DNA of 64,000 bases from Cyathus striatus (lineage: Eukaryota > Basidiomycota > Agaricomycetes > Agaricales > Nidulariaceae), in contig JAOVFP010000004.1 in assembly GCA_025738555.1 (NCBI GenBank), positions 1,426,001-1,490,000 of the forward strand, in the 5' to 3' direction. Made by a program: the position numbers and the translations under genes. The notes beneath the pieces were generated by a model. That model was not told the DNA's origin and made no database searches. It was given only the letters and a program-made list of their open reading frames with translations. Positions 24,685-36,191 of the stretch are shown here, piece after piece. The stretch's first letter is position 1. Each line of letters begins with the position of its first letter.

Positions 24685-26435
24685 TAACACCCCCTCTCTG
24701 CCAACATCCCCTCTCCACCAGGCCTCTTGTATCCCAACCCCATCTCTAAAGCCCTAAGCTTCCTCACTACCATGGCAGTGGGTACGCCTACTTGACATCG
24801 ATGCCAAATGCCCCAAAGACCTCAATGCATCTGGGAAGCCGGCACACTAGGATGACTCCAAAGGCAAAACATTAACCCATGGCCAAGCTGGAAAGACCAT
24901 AGCATCGCAGAGAAACTTGGTGTGCGTCTCTCCCTCCTCCCATTCTCCCCATGCTAATCCTTCAATGCTACATATGTAGATGATAACCAAAATCTCCACT
25001 CTGCCACCGTCTCCCCCAACATCCTCCCTCACAAACAAGCATATCAAAGTGCACAAGCCGATGTGGGGGAAGGAGTTTCTAGAGGAAGATAAAAGGGATG
25101 GTATACAAACTACGTGGATAAGCCACACATGTTTTTGTGTTGAGTTTCCTTCGCGTTCTGAGGTGGGGAGAGGGATGAGAGTGTTGTTCGACCTGGTGTT
25201 TAATCATCAGTGTTCGCCTGTTGGATGGTTTGGGCCTAAGAGGTACACTCGTACATTCTTCCACGCTCTTTTTTGCGTGTAGAAGGAGCTAATGGTGGAT
25301 TAGCACCTGCATGTGTTCCAGAAGATATACCCTCAATAGATGCGGTCATGATATTGCATAACCATTATGACCAGTACGTCCCCTCCTTCCCATCCCCTGC
25401 ACCCGACTCACCCCTGGTGAAGCCTAGAAACAAGCACCATCCGAACCCTACACACGCATCACCCAGAAGGACACTTCTTTGCACCAATAGGAAACGAAAA
25501 GCATTTCGCATCGCTCAATATACCATCCACCCACTTCCACACACTCGACTGGTGGGACAGCAAACGGCTCGAAGTTGAGCTAGGTGAAAGAGAAGGGAAA
25601 CGAAAATGTAGTATAGAGCTAACACTCACACCAGCACAACACAATACTGGCCGCACACCATTTGACTTGTTCAAGAGTCTATGGGGGACATGGGTCCTTG
25701 AAGAAATTCTACCCGATTCGACAGAGGCGGGGAATTTGACACCGAAGAAGCTCTTTTTCACGGGGGATACAGGGTATCACAGTGTGATGGATGGAGAGGA
25801 TGAGGATGAAGTTGCTAGGTGTCCTGGATTTAAGCAGATTGGGGAGACATTTGGTGGGGTTGATGTGGCGCTTGTTCCTATTGGGTATATTTCTCATAGT
25901 AGTATGACTGTGCTGAAGCTGATGGATGGTTGGTGTAGAGCATATGAACCTCGACAGTTTATGTCGCACATGCATGCGTCCCTGCAGGATAGTGCGCAGA
26001 TCTTTTTGGATGTACGTGCAAGGAGGGGGTTGGGTATGCATTGGGGGTAATGTAGAGCAGGCATTCTGCCTGCATGGCAAAAATGTGTTTTTCATCTCCG
26101 TTACCTCACTCCATACATACTGTCGCTTACTCATCGTTTACCTCATGTAGCTTACCTACATAAATGTCATACATACACTTCGAGAATGTCAGGTTATGCT
26201 TACCCCCCAACTTCGTCTCTCATGCGACCTCACTAGGATCTGAAGGGTTGGATGGATGTGCCACCCACTCGCATATTTCTTTGTTGAGAGGATACTGTCA
26301 AGCCAATATCCTCCTCCACAGTAAGTAAACTATTGCGTGGAAGTTCATTCAGATGTATGTGTTGACACTATTGCAGGACGTACTTGTTGACATGGGAGAA
26401 CCAGTTCGATGCACCTGCGAAGCTCATTAGTGCTG
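24685..26435 (+). pseudogene. NAPE-PLD-like metallo-beta-lactamase, copy 1, truncated
   Basis: Closely similar to the copy at 36,401-37,963. It starts inside the first exon (no start codon; sequence matches from CCCCCTCTCTGCCAACAT onward) and stops matching after the codons for DAPAKL at about 26,430. The metal-binding motif HNHYDH is encoded across an intron (GACCA|GTACGT). Later motifs are LFFTGDTGY, GDTGYHSVMDG, VPIG, MHASLQDSAQIF and GLGMHW. NAPE-PLD family enzymes hydrolyse N-acyl phosphatidylethanolamines; that activity is inferred from family only. The codon that is TGA in copy 2 is intact CGA here (25,442-25,444). A 270-bp solo LTR sits in the last intron. The junction after 26,435 runs into TGTTCAAGTCC, a B-box-like motif. 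Without its start it is almost certainly not functional. Confidence 0.75.
26051..26320. mobile_element. Solo LTR-like insertion, 270 bp, GTAA duplication
   Basis: Absent from the paralogous copy at 37.78 kb, which gives a clean empty site. It begins TGTAGAGCAGG, ends CTCCTCCACA (TG...CA) and is flanked by GTAA at 26,047-26,050 and 26,321-26,324. The target is exactly the 5' splice donor of the last NAPE-PLD intron. Confidence 0.7.
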
Positions 26436-26760
26436 AGGTCCTGTGTTCAAGTCCCAGCTGTGTAGTTAGTAATAAATACAATAAATAAGTAGGATTGCAT
26501 AAGATGGATGTTCTTTCATTTTAATAATATATATTAGCACTGGATGGGGGGGTGGGGAGAGGGTATAACAAATAATACTTACATTCCCACAGTGAAATAC
26601 ATATATTTTGTCACTTGTGTACAACATTTCTAATACTATTTAGATTTTAGCTGGCTGGTATTTTTGTAAATTTATGATATATACTAATAACAAATAGAGT
26701 TGGTAGAGATACATGCACTCTACTCATTTTTATACATGTTACAGAAATCTGAAAATAAGA

Positions 26761-27585
26761 ATTTTGATGTTGCCTGTGATGTTGCCTGACATTGCCTGGC
26801 ATTGCCAATCTGAGAATTGACGTTGCTGTGACATTGCTTGATGTTGCTAGCATTACCGGACATTGCCTGGACATTGCTGACGTTGCTGTGACGTTGCTGT
26901 AACATTGCCAGATGGCGTTGCCGTGACATTGCCGGATGTTGCCTGTGACATTGCTGGAGGGCAAACATTATTCCCATTACATAATCAGCTGATGCGTTCG
27001 TCGATGCGCTGTTTGCTCATTCTCTCACTTTCTCCCTCCAACATGGACACACTTGTACATCACCTCAATGCCGCAATTACTCAAGAGTAACTCAAGATCA
27101 TCAGTATTTCATACTACCAAAACCTGCTGAATATGATAATTTGCTTTACCAAAGGCCGTGTCACCACCCCAAGTCCCTCTCCTGAAGTTTTTGTCTTACA
27201 AATTATCTTTCAATTCATCAGTATGCTTTATGTTTCAAACTTTCCCTTTTTCTTTCAATAATCTACAACCTCAACACTATTAATTTCCACTTTATTCAAC
27301 TATGCCTCATTAGGTACTCTCTTTATTTAAATTTTATTTAAAATCCATGTATCTACTTCCCTGAATTCAGTGAAAATATTCTCCCCCTTTCTCAACACCT
27401 TAGAACACCCAGGTTGAATGGATGTTCAACAGACTCACTTACGATTTTTTTGGTTTAGGCATCAACACATTCTTAGGCCTTGCACTGTGCTGGCATTGCC
27501 TGTGATGTTGCCACATGAGATTTGACGTTGCCTCACTGGCAATGTCAAAATCCCGGCAATGTCAAAATCCGGGCAACATCAAAAT
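26761..27585. mobile_element. Small TIR element with GTTGCC/ATTGCC arrays
   Basis: The ends ATTTTGATGTTGCC (26,761-26,774) and its complement GGCAACATCAAAAT (27,572-27,585) bracket 825 bp. Inside the left end are about twenty short units of the form (G/T)A(C/T)(A/G)TTGCC up to about 26,960. Inside the right end are facing units with GGCAATGTCAAAATCC. The interior is AT-rich with no gene. The target duplication is unresolved. Confidence 0.6.
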
Positions 27586-27784
27586 ATAGTAGCCCAGCTT
27601 AACAGACTTCGTTAATAACTACCCACGAGAATTCGTTGACACATATTTTGATTTTGCATCGGTAAATGTCTATCTCACAAATGATGACTGAAGGTTTTTG
27701 TTCTAGTTTATTGTCCAAAATTAATGTTATTTGAATTTTTGGCTATATAGATAAGAATCAAGCTGTAAGGGCCGGCTTATCACA

Positions 27785-28085
27785 TGAACACATGAGTTGG
27801 AAACCTCTCTCAATCGACATCTTCGGTCAGCACTCCCTATGTCATGACCTCACTCAAGACTCCTACAAGTCTTGTTCATAATTTGAGCATCCATATCATG
27901 CGCCAATGCATACAATCACCATAGACGTGCATAGCTGATCATGGGACTTTGGTAAACTTTAACCTAAGCAGGCTCTCATATTGAGAAGGGATATAAAGAA
28001 TGGGACCAGGAGGGAAGTTAATGGACGGAGGGGAGGACAAGGTGAACGAGGGAAGGGTGAATGAGAGTATACACTATGTACATGC
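27785..28085 (+). repeat. Duplicated NAPE-PLD 5' region fused to another repeat
   Basis: 27,790-27,965 (TTGGAAACCTCTCTCAATCGACATCTTCGG... to GGGACTTTGGTAAACTTTA) matches the promoter/5' region of copy 2 at 36,200-36,362 but no coding part follows. 27,975-28,080 (GAGAAGGGATATAAAGAATGG...GAGAGTATACACTA) matches, on the opposite strand, 63,770-63,865, which is joined there to NAPE-PLD C-terminal codons. Confidence 0.7.
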
Positions 28086-28337
28086 AACTAATCAAGTTTA
28101 ATATGGATCTTGCTAGTGATACTTCTTTCTTTCTATATCCTCCAGTATCATGGATTTTGCATGCCTTCTCTGCCTGGTCCAAACAACCCACACAACAAAG
28201 ACCAGGATGGTGAGGGGGACAGTGATAGCAAAGAAGTACTGGAGTTTTGGTGAAACAAAAACGGTGTTCTTCCCAGTCTTCACATCGACGCCTGCATCGA
28301 TGAATACCATACTGAAGACTGCTTGAAACATATTCAT

Positions 28338-30055
28338 TAGTTGTCTATAAGATTGTTAAACACTGAAAAACTAACACAAATGAATGTTCCTGGTAGGAAA
28401 AACATCGTTACAGCAGCAATTCTGCACTTGCTCTGTTAAGTCGCTGTTACTAGTCAAATCAGAACTAATCATATGCACATACATCAGGAAAACATGTGGA
28501 ACTTTAAGGTGTCTTTAGAGGTCTTTCAAAATACACAAAAGACGAAAAATACTCATATAGATGCTAAAGTGCAAAGACATCGACGTCTTTCCAATGCTAG
28601 GTCAATTTTCTTTAAAAGCAGCAGGTATGTCTTTTAAGGTATTTCTGTCTTTCCAAATACTGTGAAAGACATCCGCAATTTTAGATGTTTTCTGCTTAGA
28701 TTATATACATATGACTGTCTCTTGTACAAGATACAGAGAAATAAAACATATTATTGTGGGGTGCTACATCCAAAACACTATGTATGTTTTACCAACAGTG
28801 AAATATTGACTTTATCTCAACTCCCACTTCGCCCCCACTAGCCCTTTCATCAACATCCATTACCTATAGCTCTCGCGTAACCTCGGAACATATTCAAAAC
28901 CATTCCAAATGTTGTTCAAATCACTTGTCCTAAATGTACAACTCTGAAGTCCAGTGCACCCCTTAAAATAAACGTTGAACACATACTGTATCTTCCATAT
29001 CTCATCAGTCTTCCAACCCTTACGACAAGAAGCACCCACATTGAAAGCCGATATCTGGGTAAGGATATTAGCAAGAAAGAGTTATCTATAAAAAAGAGTG
29101 ACCTGAACAACGACAACACATCATGGCATGGCATTGGAAGCATACACTGAGGAAGATACAGACATCATACAGAGTTCACACTGAGACAGCCAAGATGAAC
29201 AAGAAAGAAGCCCATCAGATACCGCAGCAGAGTTAGAAAACAGTCAAATGAGGCAGCTTGTCACGACAGAGGAGAACACAGAAGCAGCCAGAGAACAGCC
29301 AGGCACAGTGATAAGAACTTGAACTGTGAAAAGGAATGAAGGGGAATGTTGTTGACACAGGATTTTGAGGGACATCCATGGATGAAGCGGGGCGAGGGCT
29401 GGTGAGGGGAGGAAGAAAGGGGACGTGGGACATTCAGCGCTCAGCAGTTGGATCCGAGAATTCATTAGAGCGGAGCTTCAAATAACATGGTCTGGACTCT
29501 GCTTGACCAATGCTCAACTATGCTAGACTGAGACGTGACTTAGCCCACGATCAAGCTGGAGGCCTGGGCCATTCTGGGAGTGTCAAGCATGAGCATAAGT
29601 ATATTAATAAATGTGGAAGGGTATACAACGACAGCGCACGAGTGTATGCCCCTCCCCAATTCAGTGCTACTTACATATCAACGTACATATACGTGCAAAA
29701 GAAAGCAAAAACATGAACTTTGAAGAATTTTGAAGTTATGTTAAGAGTCGAGACGGTACGTACTGCATTCCCACATATTCGTATAGAGCTCTCCCAGTTA
29801 ATGCGACGTACGTCGATGCCCGTAAGAATATGTCATACCGAAAATGAGACTTAGAGAAGTGCCAGTTACTATAGCTTATTGTTGTATTGAGCAAATTGCG
29901 GCCTTAGACTAGACATTCCAATACTACACAGCTTATTATCATAAAATTATTTACTTTAGCTGTCCAACATATATCTAACACCATTGACTAAAGCACCCCA
30001 ACAAAATTAAATACAGAAAATCATACAAAGACAGGTTAAATACTACTAAAGACAT
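28338..30055. other. Disrupted interval inside the CorA-like gene
   Basis: No complete gene. A minus-strand open stretch near 29,050-28,860 (FNVGASCRKGWKTDEIWKI...) looks coding-like, but I do not recognise it. Facing GTCTTT/AAAGAC motifs at 28,515-28,690 and again at 30,045-30,110 suggest a small inserted repeat element with unresolved ends. Confidence 0.35.
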
Positions 30056-31015
30056 TCAAATCCAAAGACGAAAATGGAAAACTCGTGCTGTAAAGACAAA
30101 GACATGCGAAAGATCCACGTGTCTTGCTGATGTAATCATAGATGCACTATCCCTCTGGGCATCCTGAGCAATTTTGGCAGTATCTTTTGCAATTCTGACA
30201 TTAGTTTCACTGTCCCTCTGGAATCGTAAATTGAATGCAAGATTAATCAGGATTTCAAGTCTTTTTTGGTAACTATGGAACCAGTCAAGTGTGTACCCTG
30301 CATCACGTTCTTTAGCTTGCAGAGTCTCTGTGAGGTATCGGAATGTCTCTTTTGGGATAGCATTAGACTGGTTGAGAACCTCAATGAAGGATAGAAGTAA
30401 CGGAATGTGGGTGCAGAATGAATTACATCTGGATGTAGCGACAGCTATTTGCTGGGCGAGCGAGTGCATCTCTCTGATATGTGAATCTTCTATGATAGGT
30501 AAATCTTTAAGGCCATTCTCCTGATTTCAAGGAAATTAAGCAATATTTCTAATGGAATGAAAACACTTACAATAATTGCAATTTTACTTGATACAGTGTT
30601 ATAATCAGAGCCTATTGTTTCTGTCCAAATATTCTCGGCAACCACTAAGTCAATAATGAAAGGAGTTGAGAGTTGGAGAAAACTGAGATCCTTGAGTTGT
30701 TGTATCATGCCAGTTGAACCATGTGCAACAAAATACACCGCTGAGCAGGTAGGTGTATCATATATAAAGTGGACCATGGGGAACACCCTGTATATATATG
30801 TGTCAATATAGTGTGCACCTTCTGTTTTAGATATACAATCAGCGATACACATAATGTTATTTACCATCAGTTTCACAAGGACTAACCGATTTCTGTTGGG
30901 GCAGCTTCATGATGCTTAGTGTAGAAATGTTGTTGAATCAGTGTAAGGCATTCACACGAAACGTGATATACAAATGTGGGCAATAGGTCATAAGCATCTT
31001 GTAGTTTGATCATTA

Positions 31016-32573
31016 GGGGGGGTCAGAGTAGTCAATTCAAGGCAGATTCGGACTTCGATTCCACTTTGATTCGAAGTGGATTCTGACATTGATTCAACAA
31101 TAAGAATCTGCCTTGAATCGGATTCTACTGTGACCGCCCCATTTTTTCATTTGGATTCCAGTCCGATTCTAGTTCGATTCACATGATGACCTCACACCAT
31201 CTGCTGATGTCATTAATTATAAATTTGTCAGAATGTATATTATGAATAAAATATTTATTATCGCCGCAATTCCCTTCTAAGCAACTTTCCATGGCACCCA
31301 CCTCAGACAGGCCTAAATCAGGTTCATGTAAATATGGTACATCCCAATTTTTGTAACAATTAGAATATGCCATAAAATATGTAATGTGTCAGATGCATTA
31401 GAAAATTCTAAATTGGGTAATACATCTGCTTATTGTTCCAATTGTTTTGTGCCGATTTTACCTGTGCAACATGAACCAAGCCTCCGAAAATTTTCCAATT
31501 GGCTTAGGAACGGATGAGGTCACGGATCTTATTGAAAATATTGTGCATGGATCAGTCAGTTTTCCTATTCTTGCACATTTTCTAGATTTGCCCACACATC
31601 AGTCAGATAACATATTTTAATAACTATTCTAATTGTTAAGTAAATCGGGTTGTACCATATTTACAGCAATCCGATCCACCCTTGTCTGAGGTGACCCTGG
31701 CAATGTCATTCATATCTCTTGCTTAATCTCCTCCATGGTGTGCTCTACTTCTCGGCAAAAGAGAACAAAGGAGCTTACTTCATCCTATATTCGGTTATAC
31801 GAGACAAAACTAAAAAGACATTACAATTACCAACGTCGAAAAAGGCTGGTTCATAACTCAACTCAAGTACTCCCAGCCAAATCACAACACCGTACAATCC
31901 ATAGAAACATTGAGGATGATCAGATTAGCATAACTTCATATTCATCAAGTGATTCATTAAGTGGCATTTTATCCAACAATCACAAAACATACAAGAGTTC
32001 TACAGCTTCTACAGCTTCCACACTATCAAGATCAACATCTGCTACAACCACTTCAACGAGCAGTGATCCTGCTAGCTCTCACTCTGACAGTGAAATTTCA
32101 ACAGTTAGCAGTGAAACTAATACTAGTGGGTCTGAATCTGGCCAAAAGAACAACCAGTATGTTGCTACTTGTGAAGATGCTGAGGACTCTGGAAATGAGG
32201 GAGATGACGAGTTGGAATGCTCAGATATGGATGTAGATTGGCATGAATGGCCTTGGAACGAGAAGGACTTTGATGCTTCTGATGGCTATTCCTCCTGTGA
32301 TACCCCTGCTTTTCTCAAAACAAGGCCTTACCTTCGACATGTATGTGAAGAACTAGAGAGACTTTATTCTTGCCACTAAATATTATATTTGTTGTAAATA
32401 AGGTAAAATACACAAACAATATCAGAATCTGGATTCAGTATGCGCGCAAAGCAGCTCAAAAGTCGCTTCGAACAGCCAAATGGATCCACGATTCTCCCAC
32501 GGTTTTGGCCAGCCAGAATCGAAATCGAATCAAACTCCGAATCCATTTCAAATCGGTTTACTCTGACCCCCCC
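31016..32573 (+). mobile_element. TA-flanked TIR element carrying a Ser-rich ORF
   Basis: The 15-bp ends GGGGGGGTCAGAGTA (31,016-31,030) and TACTCTGACCCCCCC (32,559-32,573) are exact inverted repeats. TA lies immediately outside both (31,014-31,015 and 32,574-32,575). Subterminal GATTC/GAATC motifs fill the first and last ~120 bp. The single long frame is the 214-codon Ser/Thr-rich, acidic ORF. No DDE motif is visible, so it is probably mobilised in trans. It sits in an exon of the CorA-like gene. Confidence 0.85.
31735..32379 (+). CDS. Ser-rich acidic hypothetical protein inside TIR element
   Basis: 214 codons, uninterrupted, with start ATG at 31,735. The order is a basic N-terminus with Lys/Arg clusters (KLKRHYNYQRRKR, residues ~27-39), then a Ser/Thr-rich low-complexity middle (~65-125), then an acidic segment (~140-175, EDAEDSGNEGDDELE) and a C-terminal part with WHEWPWNEKDF and RHVCEELERLY. 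I recognise no family. The basic-Ser-acidic layout would suit a DNA-binding or chromatin-associated accessory protein, but this is inference only. It is the only long frame in the 1.56-kb element and has no internal stop although its surroundings are decayed, which hints at recent function or recent arrival. Confidence 0.55.
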   Translation: MVCSTSRQKRTKELTSSYIRLYETKLKRHYNYQRRKRLVHNSTQVLPAKSQHRTIHRNIEDDQISITSYSSSDSLSGILSNNHKTYKSSTASTASTLSRSTSATTTSTSSDPASSHSDSEISTVSSETNTSGSESGQKNNQYVATCEDAEDSGNEGDDELECSDMDVDWHEWPWNEKDFDASDGYSSCDTPAFLKTRPYLRHVCEELERLYSCH

Positions 32574-33290
32574 TATTGTCTTGGGGTTCACGTGGATTGC
32601 TATTTATTTTAGAACAGTGCCAGAATAGCCACAGCATAGAACACTAACCATGATCGTATGGCATAATAGTTTCAGGGTTACGAGACTTCAAAAAACTAGG
32701 TTGTCAATACAATGTGTTACATTAGTACTGCATTAGCGAGGTGGTTGGAATTCGTACAAGACAGTTAACAATGGCTTGGTGTTCTTGCTATGGACCTAAC
32801 TCTATAATTAAGTAGCCTATTCATGCATGATTTTTAAGCCCCAAAGGTTACATTTTCTATGTAGTTCACGATCTCATCATGCCCAAGATTCTCTTTCCAG
32901 AGTGTAGTTCCTTGTCCAGGTATGTTCCCATGTACAACCTCCAGGATGTCGATGGAGGTTTCTACCGCGTAAGCATCTGTACAATTGACATAGTGTACCT
33001 CGAAGCTTTTTGCAGCTTGTCGTTCAAGGGTCATGCCTGGACGTGTTGTCTTCAAATTAAGCATTTCAGGGATACATAGTAAATGAGGGGACGAAGCCAG
33101 AAGAAGAGGCAATGACACACTTTAGCAGTACAGCATGTAGCTTTAAATGGGATATTAATAGTCTCGACTTCCCTTCGATTGGCTGTTTAACAGCTGGTCT
33201 TGTGTACGGCCATGACGAAAAAGTTAGAAGTCGGTGTCGGTGTTTCGCGTTCCGACTCAGGATGAAATGGAGATTATGTAGTCCGGAATA

Positions 33291-33892
33291 CTGGATCATT
33301 TCGACCTATCGTTCGCTGATTTTGGGCGTGACCGAAATTTTTGGTTCATTGTTCTGTTCGAGGTCCGATTTATTGCATGACATGGAAGAAATTTGTTCGT
33401 CCCTACAATGGCACACTTTCACCATAGTAATTTCTGTAATTGTCGAACACATGGCACTTGCACCGATTTGAATAAAAATGAAGCTTTGAAGTGTTATCAG
33501 TTTTGGAAAAGAATGCTTTATTTTGGTGTCATATATATCGGACTGCAGTATTGAGGCAAGTGCATTACCCTGTATCTATTTGGACAATAGCATTTCCAAC
33601 TTAGTTGGATTGATAAGATAGTCTCGATGAAATATGCCTTCAAACTTAGAAATTCTTCCAACTATCAAAAGCGTATTCTACGACACTTGGGAGGAACATT
33701 GAAAACTGTAACGCTATATCACTGCACTTGCATGTAACTTAAAAATATATGTGTTTTGGCGGAATTTTGGCCTAATATTACTTTCCCTGTACCTTTGTTC
33801 GATCCTCCTGAGGACGCGTGACATTGCTCAAAATTGTTCTGTTCGAAATCCCTGCGTGACGCGTGACCGAACAATAGGTCGAAATGATCCAG
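33291..33892. mobile_element. 602-bp MITE with TA duplication
   Basis: Inverted ends start CTGGATCATTTCGACCTAT (33,291 onward) and match the complement ending at 33,892 over about 24 bp with one mismatch. TA flanks both ends (33,289-33,290 and 33,893-33,894). Inside each end are further related blocks (TGTTCTGTTCGA, GTGACCGAA/GCGTGACGCGTGACC). No coding frame. A Tc1/mariner-type target is inferred from TA. Confidence 0.85.
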
Positions 33893-34039
33893 TAGTGTTG
33901 CCACAGGACTTTCTAAGTAATGAATCAAGGGCTGGTGAATTTTATATTGACTGATCTTACAGATATGGCTATATGGCTAAATAGTGTATGTCACATATTA
34001 CCTTGAATTCTCCAATTGAGAAAACAGATGAATTGAAAC

Positions 34040-36191
34040 TACAATGTCCGATCTGGACTGGACCGAACTACATTATTATGTTGAGTTCGTTGAAGCGGAC
34101 TGGACGAACTCAAACATGGGAAAAAGTCCAGTTGAGATCGCAATTGCTGACTGGACACGAACGGACTGCATTGATGTCGGTCTTAATGGCGATATGTAGG
34201 TCTAGCCAATGAGAATGTGAGTAGGGACCTAGGGACCCGAACAACTTGGGAATTTGTAGCAACCAAGTAACGAGTACTTACTGAGCCGGAATATGAAAAA
34301 TGAATCAATAATTACTTACTACATATCTTATATGCGATCACAATATATACTCTAACTACGCGTGAATACCCTTCATGTATTACTAATGAGCGCTCGCTGC
34401 TGAGCTTTTCAAATTCTTGCAATTCCATTGCTGTTGCTGGCGCGTCGCATACAGTGGCGTGAGTCAGATACCGCAGTATATACTTGCGTTGGTACATCAT
34501 AAGTTGATGTCCACAGTGAATATAACAATCGAGAATGTTCAAGAAATATATAATAATTAATCTTGAAGATCTCGGTTGTGTTTTGGAGCCATTGTCAAGT
34601 CATTGTAGCCTACGGTGGTACTTGCTTATCAACTAGAATCCAGAACATGAGAAAATGGTCAAAATATTCATCTTAAAACAGTTAGACTTCACATATCTTA
34701 ATACAAATCTTAACATGCACATTGTTTAAGTAACATGAGTTGAATGGACGTCAGGACTCAGCAACGATAAAGCTACTGGCATCTGTCAACTTAAAGGGTT
34801 TCTTTCCAGTTCCTGTGGAAGTAATTAGTTCCTCAGCAATTCGCAAATGATGATTATGACTTACTTGTATATATTAAAGATGAAAACAGAAAATAAGAGC
34901 ACATTACGATGTAGCAGTACACTACACAACCTGGAGTGAAATAGTTGGTGAACGCATTGCGACGGTCGCGTTGTATCACGTGTGGGTATGACACATATCA
35001 ACAAATTCTGATGGGACCGTCTGGAGCAAGTCTGGAGTCCGCGATCTGAGCTCGCTCACAGTTCGTTCTAGTGGACTTCAACGAACTAAGGCAAAAACGG
35101 ACTGGACCAATCTGAGTCCACAGTCAGTTCAGTCCGTGCGGCAACAGTACAGTTGAGGACAATCAAACCCATCTAAAAAAACGAATGATTTTTTTTTGCC
35201 TCGGACTTCTTCGGGATTGAAAGAGGCATCAAATAGCTTTCATTCCATACCAGTTTCATGAGATTCCTACGAGCGGTTCTTTCTAAAATTAGAAATTAGT
35301 TTTTTTTTGCTCAAAAAATTTGGCCACATGTAAATAATTAGCATAAATCTGCGAAAAATCGCCAAACACATTTATTTGATATGTATATACTATTAAAAAT
35401 GTTTTAGAGCGATAGGTGCTGTGGATGTTGAGTAAAAAATTAAATAAAAGTCAACTTCAGGGTTCATCAATGCTGACAAACACATCCATTGATGACTGCA
35501 AGCTAATTTTCTATCCTTTTCCAAGAGATTAAATATTCTAAGTACTGAGTACTGAGCTCCAGGACCACTTTTAACACTACAATCATTATGAGTAACCTCA
35601 ATTTTCTATCTAAAAAAAACAAAAACCCATTTACTTGGCTTACAGAACAGTGCTCATGCATTTCCAGCTCCTTCAAATATGTTAAGTGATTCAAGTTTGA
35701 TGCAAGTATACATTCCATGAATCACTTACATGCATATATTGCAGATAAAGAGTGACTGGTGATGTGAGACAGCATGAGAGTAATTTGGAAAAAGGAGGAC
35801 ACTGCAGCTACAGACTTAGGTAATGATATTAAGTATAAGTAATAATGAAAAATGTGAGCCTTACAGGCAACAGCAGTGAATTGAGTCATTGGTATCATGT
35901 TAACAGATAATATTAAGCATATATCATGGTATTTGTAATGTTCCCATGGGCCAAAAGAGGTACACACAATTCATTATTTTGTCCAAAAATTTTGGCCACA
36001 TAAAAAAGTCATGAGAGAAACTTCTAAAGTGCATTTTTGGACATTTTCAAGGTCTCTGAATCCAAATATGAAGGTGATTTGTTGCAAAAAAATCACATTC
36101 AAGTGTTACACTATTAGATGGCTTTGATTGTCCTCAACTGTAGTCCGGAAGCCATGGCCCATCACGCCTGCGGGACAGCTTCCGGACTGGC
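34040..36191. repeat. GGACTGGAC-rich inverted-repeat region, host of a nested MITE
   Basis: 34,045-34,160 has repeated GGACTGGAC, AGTTCGTTGAAG and CGAACTC. 35,020-35,147 has the same motifs inverted (CTTCAACGAACT, CGGACTGGACC). After removing the nested element at 35,150-36,140 the right end continues into a perfect 11-bp hairpin AGTCCGGAAGC/GCTTCCGGACT at 36,142-36,189. Exact element ends are unclear. Between the blocks (34,160-35,000) there is no recognised gene. Confidence 0.45.
35150..36140. mobile_element. 991-bp MITE with 27-bp TIRs and TA duplication
   Basis: The left end CAGTTGAGGACAATCAAA... (35,150-35,176) and right end ...TTTGATTGTCCTCAACTG (36,114-36,140) match at 26 of 27 positions. 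TA flanks them (35,148-35,149 and 36,141-36,142). The interior is AT-rich, non-coding and nearly CpG-free. It is inserted within the GGACTGGAC element. Confidence 0.88.

Larger units (their letters stand above)
28113..33118 (-). pseudogene. CorA-like fungal membrane protein gene, split by a transposon
   Basis: Minus-strand exons read in order. 33,118-32,834: PGMTLERQAAKSFEVHYVNCTDAYAVETS.... About 32,630-32,576: IHVNPKTI. 31,013-30,887: KLQDAYDLLPTFVYHV and the next ~25 residues. 30,821-30,571: YIDTYIYRVFPMVHF... to VVAENIWTETIG. 30,520 to about 30,140: ...RLEILINLAFNLRFQRDSE...RDSASMIT. The C-terminal exon at about 28,320-28,113 is PKLQYFFAITVPLTILVFVVW plus a basic tail. Introns of 65 bp (30,886-30,822) and 50 bp (30,570-30,521) splice in frame. 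The family has a soluble N-terminal domain, a long helix, and terminal membrane helices like CorA magnesium channels; transport is not shown. The TA-flanked element 31,016-32,573 interrupts an exon between PKTI and MIKL. About 1.7 kb separates the last helix exon from the rest, so the gene looks dead. Confidence 0.65.

Noticed and set aside
25709..26134. Minus-strand 141-codon frame (and its equivalent at 37,445-37,777)
   Set aside because: Shadow of the conserved NAPE-PLD-like coding strand. The plus strand has the metal-binding motifs and splice sites.
26430..26470. tRNA 3' half (TGTTCAAGTCC, with a partial T arm)
   Set aside because: The upstream part is NAPE-PLD coding sequence, so no acceptor or D arm exists. 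It may be a SINE fragment, too weak to call.
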